NCBI GenBank assembly: GCA_001464865.1
Contig: LNEG01000095.1
Coordinates: forward strand, 1-55,497
DNA from: Burkholderiales bacterium Ga0074133
GTDB lineage: Bacteria > Pseudomonadota > Gammaproteobacteria > Burkholderiales > Burkholderiaceae_C
DNA: 55,497 nucleotides
Direction: 5' to 3'
Shown: in pieces, positions 25,816 through 33,313 of the stretch
How the letters are laid out: every line of letters begins with the position of its first letter
Numbering within the stretch: position 1 is the first letter of the stretch
The notes under the pieces: model-generated
What the model was told of the DNA's origin: nothing
Databases searched by the model: none
Seen by the model: only the letters and a program-made list of their open reading frames with translations
Translations under genes and position numbers: made by a program

Positions 25816-26607
25816 ATGTGGCAAGACTTGCGCTCGGCATGGGCGATGCGTTCCCTGCTGGGCGTGATGGTGTGGCGCGAGCTGGCTGCGCGCCACTCGG
25901 GCACCGCAGGTGGGCTGGTATGGGTGTACGCGCAACCGCTGCTCACCGTGGCGGCGTACTACCTCGTGTTTGATGTGGTGTTCGCGATGCGCCTGGGCGA
26001 TGCCGCACCCACCAAGGCGGTGGGCACCTTCCTGATTGTGGGCATGCTACCCTGGCAGGCCTTTTGCGAGGCGCTGGGCCGTGGCACCAGCAGCCTGATC
26101 GACGCCGGACACCTGCTGCAAAAAAACGCGCTGCCGCCAGTGCTGATGGTGCTACGCACCGTGTTGGCCAGCGCAGCGGTCTACATGCCGCTGCTGGTGC
26201 TGCTGGCGCTGGCATACACGCCCCTGCACCGTGGCGCACCGGCACTGCTCAGCCTGCCTCTGCTGCTGGTCACGCAGTTTGCGCTGGCCTTTGTGCTGGC
26301 CTATGCGCTGGCCATCATGGCGGCGGCCCTGCGCGACACGGTGCAACTGGTCACGTTTGCGCTGTCGGTGGGCGTGTTCCTGTCGCCCATACTTTTCCCT
26401 GCGACCTTGTTCCCTGAAGACTGGCGCTGGCTGCTGTGGCTCAACCCCATGACGGCTTGGGTGCTGGCGTACCAGAATGTGCTGCTGCAGGGCCTGTGGC
26501 CCAGCTGGCAGTCCTGCGTGGGCATGGCAGCTTGGCTGGCAGGCGCTTGCGCGGTGCTGTCGCCCCTGCTGCGCCGCAGCCGCGATGAACTGGTGGACTG
26601 GCTATGA
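25816..26607 (+). CDS. wzm: ABC-2 polysaccharide exporter permease (Wzm-like)
   Basis: A 263-residue polytopic membrane protein with about six helices. It begins MWQDLRSAWAMRSLLGVMVW, the amphipathic interface helix typical of Wzm, and has PILFPATLFPEDWRWLLWLN PM near the C-terminal helices. It would form the channel that flips an undecaprenyl-linked glycan across the inner membrane together with the next gene. ATGA overlap with the ATPase gene shows they are one unit. Confidence 0.88.
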   Translation: MWQDLRSAWAMRSLLGVMVWRELAARHSGTAGGLVWVYAQPLLTVAAYYLVFDVVFAMRLGDAAPTKAVGTFLIVGMLPWQAFCEALGRGTSSLIDAGHLLQKNALPPVLMVLRTVLASAAVYMPLLVLLALAYTPLHRGAPALLSLPLLLVTQFALAFVLAYALAIMAAALRDTVQLVTFALSVGVFLSPILFPATLFPEDWRWLLWLNPMTAWVLAYQNVLLQGLWPSWQSCVGMAAWLAGACAVLSPLLRRSRDELVDWL

Positions 26608-28043
26608 ACCACCCACCGTCGGCAACCGCCAACCAAGCTGCCACACCGCAGGGCGGGGCTTCGGCGCCCGCGCCAGTACTGGATGTGCGGGGCTTGGGCA
26701 AGGGCTACAAGCTGTACGACCACCCACGCCAGCGCCTGCGCGCGCTGATCACAGGTGCCGCATTGCACCGCAGTCATTGGGCCCTGCGCAACGTGAGCTT
26801 TCAGCTGCACCCCGGCCAGTGCCTGGGCGTAGTAGGCAACAACGGCGCGGGCAAAAGTACGTTGCTTAAGTTGTTGGCGGGCACGCTGCAGCCCACCGAG
26901 GGCGCGGCGCAGTGCCGTGGGCGCGTTACGGCCATCCTGGAACTGGGCGCAGGTTTTCACCCCGACTTTTCGGGGCGCGACAACCTGCGGTTTGCGGGCG
27001 GACTGATCGGGCTGGATGCCGCCACCATCGCCGAGCTTGAGCCCGAAATCATTGCATTTTCGGAGCTGGGCGACGCCATTGACCGCGCGGTAAAAACCTA
27101 TTCGTCTGGCATGGTGGTGCGCCTGGCGTTTGCACTCGTCACCGCCGTGCAGCCCGAACTGCTGATCGTGGACGAAGCACTTGCCGTGGGCGACCAGAAC
27201 TTCCAGAAAAAATGCGTGGAGCGCATTGAGGAATTTCGGCGCAACGGCTGCACCATTTTGTTTTGCTCGCACAGCCTGTACCACGTGCGTCAGCTGTGCG
27301 ACGTGGCGCTGTGGATGGAGCACGGACAGGTGCGCCAGTTTGGCACCACCGAGGCGGTTCTGGCATCGTACGAGGCCAGCCTGCGGCAGCAGACCCAGTT
27401 GCAAGCGAACAGCTCAGTGTCAACGCAGTTGCAGGCCGGTACGCCCACCTGGCCCGGTGCGGATGGTGGCTCGCAACCGACTGGACTGGCACAAGACGGG
27501 GCGGATGCCCCCCCCTTGCCTGCTTCGCCGCGTAGTACAGACCAAGCCTATGCCAATGACCCAGCCGCCGGTGCCTGCGAAAGCGAGAGCGGCAGCTTTG
27601 CCAGTGGTGGCACGGGCCCGCGCCCAAAAGCACCTGCCGTAGCCGCGCACATCGTGGCGGTAGATGTGGCGAACCTCGACACCTCCACACCTCCCTTGCT
27701 GCGCGCGACCGACCTCGCGGTAACGGTGCGCGCCCGCACCGCACCCGGTGACGCAGCCCCCAGCATCGGGGTCATGCTGGAGCAATCGCACGGCGTGGGC
27801 ATTACCTCGCTGGCCTCCCACGTAGAGGGTGCCGTGCCGCGCCAGCTGGCCGAAGGACTGTGGGAGATTACGCTCACCTTTCCCGATCTGCCGCTGCACA
27901 CGGGCGAGTACGTGGTAAGCGCCTACCTGTTTGACGCCAAGGGCCTGGTGGTGTGCGACGAGTGGAAGGCTTGCACGACCTTTACGTTTGTGTACCCCAC
28001 CCAAACCCCCGGGCTTCTGCGGCTGCCCCACTTCTGGAGCTGA
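26604..28043 (+). CDS. wzt: ABC polysaccharide exporter ATPase with glycan-binding C domain (Wzt-like)
   Basis: A 479-residue protein. The ATPase domain has Walker A GNNGAGKST at 78-86, signature-region YSSGM at 166-170, and Walker B LLIVDEALAVGD around 185-197. After a Pro/Ser-rich linker (about 260-345) comes a C-terminal beta domain (350-479) of the Wzt_C kind. In O-antigen systems with capped chains, that domain recognises the terminal modification. Its presence suggests a chain-terminated glycan, yet no obvious capping enzyme is in the window. Confidence 0.9.
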   Translation: MNHPPSATANQAATPQGGASAPAPVLDVRGLGKGYKLYDHPRQRLRALITGAALHRSHWALRNVSFQLHPGQCLGVVGNNGAGKSTLLKLLAGTLQPTEGAAQCRGRVTAILELGAGFHPDFSGRDNLRFAGGLIGLDAATIAELEPEIIAFSELGDAIDRAVKTYSSGMVVRLAFALVTAVQPELLIVDEALAVGDQNFQKKCVERIEEFRRNGCTILFCSHSLYHVRQLCDVALWMEHGQVRQFGTTEAVLASYEASLRQQTQLQANSSVSTQLQAGTPTWPGADGGSQPTGLAQDGADAPPLPASPRSTDQAYANDPAAGACESESGSFASGGTGPRPKAPAVAAHIVAVDVANLDTSTPPLLRATDLAVTVRARTAPGDAAPSIGVMLEQSHGVGITSLASHVEGAVPRQLAEGLWEITLTFPDLPLHTGEYVVSAYLFDAKGLVVCDEWKACTTFTFVYPTQTPGLLRLPHFWS

Positions 28044-28048
28044 GGCGC

Positions 28049-28954
28049 ATGGGCCTGCACATCAGGCGACGCCTGCGCCGCCTGCGTACCGAATGCAAAG
28101 ATGCCATCGAGCTGGTGGCCCTGCCCGCGCTGGCCGCAGCGCTTCCCTGGCCTCTGGCCTACCGCGTCGCACGGCGCATTCTGGCGTGGGTGCCAGCCTA
28201 CCGCGGCGCAGCCGTGCAGGCGCTGGCCGAATACAAGGCACGCTGCGCGGTAGTCGACGAGCAGGCCTGGCTGATGCACCGCCGCTTGGTAACCTGGACA
28301 GACCACGCCGACCACTACCTTGCCCGAACCCAGCGGGATGGCTGGATGGACAAGCACTTGGACGTGCAGGGCGAATGGCCCCTCGCAGGCAAGGCGGCGT
28401 TGCTGCTCACGTTTCACTGGGGCGCAGGCATGTGGGGCCTGCGCCACGCCGCACGGGCCGGCCTGCTACCACGGGCGCTGGTGGCATCCACCGAAGGGGC
28501 TCCGTTTTTGGGCCGCGCGGTACTGGGCTGGTACGCCCGCGCGCGTACGGCCACGGTCAAAGCGGCGTTGGGCTGCGAGCCACTGGACGTATCAGGCAGC
28601 CTGCGCCCGGCCATCAAGGCCTTGCGGGCTAGTGGTCAGGTACTGGCGGCCATCGATGTGCCAGCAGACCAGGCGGCCAGCGCTGAATCCATTGCCCTGC
28701 TGGGTTTGCCGGCCGCCGTACCGCGCGCACTGCACCGGCTGGCGGTAGACCAGAAAGTGCCGGTGTACGTGTACCTCACGGGGTTTGACGCTGCCACCGG
28801 TCAGCGCACGCTCAGGATCGTGTCGCTGGGGGTACACGACGACGTTACCACGCTGATCAATGCTGTGTTTGCGCACTTGGAGCAGGCGCTGCGCGAAGAC
28901 CCGGCGGCCTGGCACTTCTGGACCGAGGCCCCGCGCTTTTTCAGGAGAGCCTGA
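28049..28954 (+). CDS. Acyltransferase-like protein (LpxL/HtrB superfamily candidate)
   Basis: A 301-residue protein five bases after wzt. Size, a hydrophobic N-terminal segment (VALPALAAALPWPLAYRVAR) and the core FHWGAGMWGLR around H123, followed by GQVLAAIDVPAD, resemble lipid A acyltransferases. The usual acidic partner four residues after the His is not seen here (H-W-G-A-G-M), so the enzyme may be altered or the family call wrong. If real, it might acylate the exported glycan or its lipid. The protein ends before the insertion sequence remnants. Confidence 0.5.
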   Translation: MGLHIRRRLRRLRTECKDAIELVALPALAAALPWPLAYRVARRILAWVPAYRGAAVQALAEYKARCAVVDEQAWLMHRRLVTWTDHADHYLARTQRDGWMDKHLDVQGEWPLAGKAALLLTFHWGAGMWGLRHAARAGLLPRALVASTEGAPFLGRAVLGWYARARTATVKAALGCEPLDVSGSLRPAIKALRASGQVLAAIDVPADQAASAESIALLGLPAAVPRALHRLAVDQKVPVYVYLTGFDAATGQRTLRIVSLGVHDDVTTLINAVFAHLEQALREDPAAWHFWTEAPRFFRRA

Positions 28955-29481
28955 TTTGGCTGCACCGTCGCGCTGACGGGCAGGGCGCCCAACGCAAGAT
29001 TCTTCTGTCAGATTCAGACCACCCTGGAGAACCGAATTGGGTTGTACGCGGAAACAGCCGGGCAGTTGACGATGGACAACGAGCCGGCCCCAGAGGACGA
29101 AGGCCCCCGTGATGTTCGCCGTGAGCCCTGTGGTGTTGCACATGCCAACCAGCCCCTGCGCAGCTGTCTAGGAGCCTGTCGAACTTGGAAATCGTCGACT
29201 GCAAAGCGGCCACACCGGTCCATTTTCACCGTCTTTTTGCCCCATAGCCGGGCTGTGAGGCTGCAAATCCGGCGAAAACTATCCTCGCTGGGGCCGTTTT
29301 TCGCTTTCGATGCTCCAAGTCCGACAGGACTCCTAGTCCTAGCCAAAGCGCTACGCCCGTGAGCAACAGGTTGCAAAGTGCTGCAAAGGCTGGATAAACC
29401 TCCTTCCGGCAGGTCAAGGCGGTGAATCGAGCGCAAAGCTAGACTGGGCGTAACTTTCAACGGATTTGCACGAGTCACCAA
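28955..29481. other. Degenerate gap with mobile-element debris
   Basis: No convincing gene. Bases 28955-29167 and 29337-29481 hold no recognisable family on either strand. Between them lies a short element with inverted ends (29168-29336, listed separately). The stretch follows the polysaccharide exporter operon and precedes truncated transposase genes, so it is probably insertion debris. Confidence 0.5.
29168..29336. mobile_element. MITE-like element with about 21-bp inverted ends
   Basis: Left end CTAGGAGCCTGTCGAACTTGG (29168-29188, one base over the quoted-core length shown here as two parts: CTAGGAGCCTGTCG, AACTTGG) matches the right end 29315-29336 in reverse complement, with one extra base and one mismatch. 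The 169-bp interior codes for nothing. The ends include CTAG, which may be the target duplication. It looks like the two ends of an insertion sequence with its transposase deleted. Confidence 0.7.
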
Positions 29482-29805
29482 ATGGGTGAAGCAAAAAGAC
29501 GGCAGTCTGCCATGCAGACACAGACTGCACAGGCCATGGCATTGAACACGCCCGGGGGCCGTATCCATGTGCAGTGGGACCACCAGGCCAGTGACACCCC
29601 CAACGCGCACCTGGTTTTTTTTGCCGAGTTTTTGTGCGCCACCGGTGTCAAGGAGTCTTGGGTCAAGAGCTGCCCGCTGGCATACGCCAGCCGCAACGCG
29701 CCCAACAAACAAGACGTGCTGCGCACCTGGCTGCTGGCCATACTGGCAGGGCACAACCGCTATGCCTACATCGTCGGCCCTGCAAAACCTCCGAAACCCG
29801 CATGA
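29482..29805 (+). pseudogene. N-terminal fragment of a transposase, cut off by another element
   Basis: 107 codons starting MGEAKRRQSAMQTQTAQAMA. The segments RIHVQWDHQASDTPNAHLVF and SPL-like CPLAYASRNAPNKQDVLRTW, then LLAILAGHNRYAYI, resemble the N terminus of a family of DDE transposases I recall from Burkholderiales, whose full length is several hundred residues. After residue 97 the reading frame runs into the end of the next insertion sequence (from 29774), which supplies the last residues VGPAKPPKPA and the stop. The exact family is not certain. Confidence 0.6.
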
Positions 29806-30036
29806 GCACTGGGTTTTTGCCAGTTCCGCTGGGTTGTCGATCCCCTGACGATCCTCCCGTCAGATTCTGATTCCTGGGAGTTTTCGCGGTGTCCAAGTCC
29901 CAAAGCGCCGCAAATTTCTTTCACCAGCCGCTGGCCGAGATGGTCGATCCGCACCACCCGCTGGCGGTGCTGGCCAGCCGACTGCCCTGGGCGCAGATCG
30001 ATGCAGCACTGGCACCGCACTTCGCACGCCAGGTAC
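29774..30036 (+). mobile_element. IS5-family element copy A, 5' fragment
   Basis: The fragment begins with the terminal sequence TCGGCCCTGCAAAA (29774-29787). A GTG start at 29889 opens the transposase N terminus MSKSQSAANFFHQPLAEMVD through about residue 48 (ALAPHFARQ), which is typical of IS5-family transposases in this lineage. At about 30036 it stops dead against the 3' terminus of copy B, which lies in the opposite orientation. The first ~100 bases are an inverted, diverged copy of 31236-31336. The remaining 85% of the element is missing. Confidence 0.8.
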
Positions 30037-31335
30037 TCGCCCCTGCAAAATTCACCTGGCCGACCAGTTCATCCGATCTGCGCGGATTGGCCTCACGCCT
30101 AGCGCGGTCCAGAGCGCTTCGGCTGGCGTGACCAGCAGGGCCAACAGACACGTAAAAAGGCTCTTAAGACCCAGGTGCACCATCGCCCGCAGCAGCCATT
30201 GGATGTTGTACGCGCCGTACACAGCACCGCATGCCGCGCATCACCCTTTGCTCCCTGCAGCCAGCACCGATCCATGCCGTTGTCGTGCTTCAAGTACTCG
30301 ATGGTCAGTTCCACCGCCTGGCGCCGCTTGAGCCACCTGCGCTGTTGCTGCGTCGGGCTCTTAAACTTGTCCGGGTGGATGATCTCAACGCTCGGCTTGG
30401 CCCCATCCACCATTCTTAACCCCAGGTCCACAACTACTTGTTTGGGCTTGGCTCCGGTGTCCTCGGTCAGGGTCGTTGCCTGCTCCAGTTGCTCATTGAG
30501 GGTGTGGCCGTCTTAGGGGTTGCCGGTGAAGCTGCGTGCGCCCACCATCAACCCTTGCCTGTGGGTGACAGCCACGCTGACCTTCACGCAGAACTCGTAG
30601 GGCTTTCTCGCTTTGCCTTTGTCGATGCACTCGACTTCTGGGGCATGCAGGGCGTAAAACTTGTTCTTGTCCTTGGGGCGCTGGCTTCGGATGCGCTCGG
30701 CGCGCTGCATCAGCGCTTGCAGATTCGTCAATGTCAATGCCGTTGCCTCGCTGGCCTGTGCGATCTTGCGCCCCACCTCACGCAGCAAGATTCCCAGGAT
30801 CGTGCGCTGGCGTTTAACGACCTTGCGCAGGCGCTTGAACTGCTTGGCGTGGGCGTAGCCACCGGCTTTGCGCCGCAGTGCCCCGCCTTCCTTGACGAAG
30901 GTCTGCTTGAGCGCAATGCCCGCGCGTCTGGCCGCAGCCACCACCTTGTGGCGCGCGATCTCCAGCAGCCGTGAATCCAGCGGGTGGGCGATGGCTTCCT
31001 ACACGGTGGTGTCCAAGATCACGCGCTCGAACTCGGCTAGCTTGATGGCCTTGGAGGCAACAGCCGTGTCGATGGTGGCCTTGAGCAGTTTCTCTTCCCC
31101 GGCCTCACCCAGGCCCAGGCGAAAGCGCCAGATCTGCGTGGCATCGCAGGGCAGGCGCGGCTCGTAGAACGTCGTGCCGCTGAACTGCTGCCCGACCACC
31201 TTCTCGGCCCAGCGCTGCACCAGTTCTTCGTCGCTGAATCAGAGTCTGATGGGAGGATTCTCAGGGGGTCGACAACCCAGCGGAACTGGCAAAATCCGAG
31301 TGTTTATAAGGGTTGCGGAGGTTTTGCAGGGCCGA
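30037..31335 (-). mobile_element. IS5-family element copy B, internally deleted
   Basis: Both ends are present: TCGCCCCTGCAAAA at 30037-30050 and the reverse complement of TCGGCCCTGCAAAA at 31322-31335. About 1.3 kb, shorter than an intact element because the transposase N terminus is gone: in minus-strand reading, leader sequence (...CTCTGATTC) jumps straight into coding sequence for SDEELVQRW at 31235. The left end abuts copy A's interior and the right end supplies the final codons of the glycosyltransferase at 31304-33235. Confidence 0.8.
30052..31235 (-). pseudogene. IS5-family transposase pseudogene
   Basis: Minus-strand coding remains run from SDEELVQRWAEKVVGQQFSG to about MNWSAR with a stop at 30052-30054. 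Lesions seen: no start codon or N-terminal ~85 residues, a stop in place of Gln after LDTTV (near 31008), a second stop after SFTGNP (near 30514), and a frameshift after HAVLCTA (near 30230). Recognisable core segments include KAGGYAHAKQFKRLRKVVKR and PTQQQRRWLKRRQAVE. It cannot make an active transposase. Confidence 0.85.
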
Positions 31336-33235
31336 CCGTGTATGTGCGGCGTTTGGGCGAAACGGTGATGGGGAGCGGGGATTTCAGCATCCAGCATGTG
31401 TGCGTGATCTGGTACGCTGGGTGAAAGTAAGGATCGCCCGTGTCAAGCCAGGGCTGCCAACGCTGAATGAACCTGGCTGAATCCAGCGGGTGCGGGTCGT
31501 AGCCCTCGGCTTTTCCGCGGGTGAGCGACTCGTGGTGCAGCAGTGTGGCGTGTGGGCAGTACAACACACGCCAACCTTTCTGCAGGGTGCGCAGGCACAG
31601 GTCCACATCCCCAAAGCCTACGGCCAGTCCTTCGTCATACCCCGCAATGGCCTCAAAGGCGTCGCGCCGCATCAGCAGGCAGGCGGCGGTTACGGCGGCC
31701 ACCTCATGGGTGGTGATCAGCCGGCCCTGGTATTCGTTGGTGACCCGGTCGGGCGGCAGCGGCAAAAACTTGCCGTAGTGTTCGGCGATGCCGAAGGCGC
31801 CCACGCACACCCCTGCATGCTGGATGGTGGTGCGATCGGGGTATAGCAATTGCGCGCCCACCATGCCAACGTCTGGCTGCTGGGCCAGCCCCAGCATGTG
31901 TTCTAGCCAGCCCGGTTCAATGGCCTCGATGTCGTTGTTGCAGAAAAGATAGTGCGTGTAGGGCACAGTCAGTTGCGCCACCGCCCAGTTGTTGATGGTT
32001 GAGAAATTGAAGGGCCCTGAGTACTTCAACACCGTGATCTCGCTGCGCAAAGCTTCGAAATAGGCCAGCGATTCTGCGTCGTTCGAGTCGTGGTCTACAA
32101 GAACGATGTCGTACGGTGCATCGGTGATGGTCGCGCGCAGGCTTTCAATGCACTGCCTGACCAACGCCCCGTGGTTCTTGGTGGGAATGATGATGGCAAC
32201 GCGTTGCCCGGCCTGCAGCGAGTACTGGGGCTTGAAGAAGTTGAATGACATGCCCGCAGCAACCCGGCAGGGCATGCCAATGCGTTCAAGGTGCCTTTCC
32301 AGGATTTGTGAGGACGTGCGCATCACGGTGTCGGCCTTCGCGTGCCCTGCCGACTGCGGGTGGGTGCGCCACTGGTAAAGGATTTCGGGGATGTGGACGA
32401 TCGTTTTCGCGCGCTCCGACACGCGAAGAATGAGGTCGTAGTCCTGGGAAATGCTCAGGGCTTCCTCGAAACCGCCCACCTCACGCAGAAGCCGCGTGCG
32501 GAACCCCACAAGATGCACGATGTAGGGGTGTTCCCGCAGATATTCTGGCGAGAACATGGGCCTGCACACGTACTGCAGTACGGTAGATGCGTCAGGGGAA
32601 ATGAGTATTTCGTCTGAGTAGACCATGTCCGGGTCGTCTTCGTTGACCGACTCGGCAATGCGAAAGATGGCCTGCGGTTCCAGCAGGTCGTCGTGGTCCA
32701 GCAGTACGGTAAACGGGCTTGTGCACAAGGCAAGGGCCTGGTTCGAAGCGTGCGATACCCCGCGGTTAGCATCGCCAAGATGAAGTTTAATGCGCTGATC
32801 CTTGCGAGCGTATTCCTGCAGGATGCGTCGAACATGAGGCTGGGTAGATGCGTCGTCTGCAACACAGAGTTCCCAGTGCGGATACCACTGGGAGAGCACG
32901 GAGTCGAGCATTTCGCGAAGCATCTGCTCCGGAGGGTTGTACACCGGGACCAGAATGCCGATGGTCACGGCGTTCTTCATGCTCGCGATGGTCTTGGTGA
33001 TCGGCTCGCGCGCGACTGCTGCAAAGCTTTGTTGCTGTTGCGCCCATGCTGTTTGCGGCGCCCCATGCGCGTAACCTGCCAACAAGGCTTTCACCGCCGG
33101 CATGCCCTGGCTTCGCCACACAGCGACCAGTTTGCGCAAGTTGGGTCTGAGGTTTGCCTTGTCTCTGAGCAGGTGACGAATGCTGAGTGCGAGAAGGCGC
33201 AGTTTGCGCAGGTATTTCGGGACTATTGGTGGCAC
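31304..33235 (-). CDS. Large glycosyltransferase with two GT2 domains, C terminus replaced by IS end
   Basis: A 643-residue cytoplasmic or membrane-associated protein. Two GT-A domains are visible: about 91-300 (IGILVPVYNPPEQMLREMLD, LLDHDDLLEP) and about 345-600 (VAIIIPTKNHGALVRQCIES, FCNNDIEAIEPG, VGFGDVDLCLR). Such double-domain proteins extend surface glycans. It starts with GTG at 33235. The last ten residues (TVGPAKPPQPL) and the stop are encoded by the end of IS copy B (31304-31335), so the native C terminus has been lost; the catalytic domains look intact. The gene shares its strand with the next large glycosyltransferase, 78 bases upstream. Confidence 0.87.
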   Translation of the reverse strand: MPPIVPKYLRKLRLLALSIRHLLRDKANLRPNLRKLVAVWRSQGMPAVKALLAGYAHGAPQTAWAQQQQSFAAVAREPITKTIASMKNAVTIGILVPVYNPPEQMLREMLDSVLSQWYPHWELCVADDASTQPHVRRILQEYARKDQRIKLHLGDANRGVSHASNQALALCTSPFTVLLDHDDLLEPQAIFRIAESVNEDDPDMVYSDEILISPDASTVLQYVCRPMFSPEYLREHPYIVHLVGFRTRLLREVGGFEEALSISQDYDLILRVSERAKTIVHIPEILYQWRTHPQSAGHAKADTVMRTSSQILERHLERIGMPCRVAAGMSFNFFKPQYSLQAGQRVAIIIPTKNHGALVRQCIESLRATITDAPYDIVLVDHDSNDAESLAYFEALRSEITVLKYSGPFNFSTINNWAVAQLTVPYTHYLFCNNDIEAIEPGWLEHMLGLAQQPDVGMVGAQLLYPDRTTIQHAGVCVGAFGIAEHYGKFLPLPPDRVTNEYQGRLITTHEVAAVTAACLLMRRDAFEAIAGYDEGLAVGFGDVDLCLRTLQKGWRVLYCPHATLLHHESLTRGKAEGYDPHPLDSARFIQRWQPWLDTGDPYFHPAYQITHTCWMLKSPLPITVSPKRRTYTVGPAKPPQPL

Positions 33236-33313
33236 GGCAGTATCAGGTCAGGGTGGGCGCTGGCGGCGGCGGGCGCAGCGCGTGAAGGTCTGTTGGGCAG
33301 CAGCGCTGCAGGC

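Noticed and set aside
26604-28043. Whether this ATPase could be a lantibiotic or teichoic-acid exporter component
   Set aside because: Possible by ATPase domain alone, but the Wzt-like C domain, the Wzm partner and nearby glycosyltransferases favour polysaccharide export in a Gram-negative.
29042-29362. A 106-codon open frame across the MITE-like element
   Set aside because: It crosses the element's inverted end, has no motif and no ribosome binding site.
30438-30974. A 178-codon plus-strand open frame
   Set aside because: It is antisense to the transposase pseudogene, whose conserved core reads on the minus strand.
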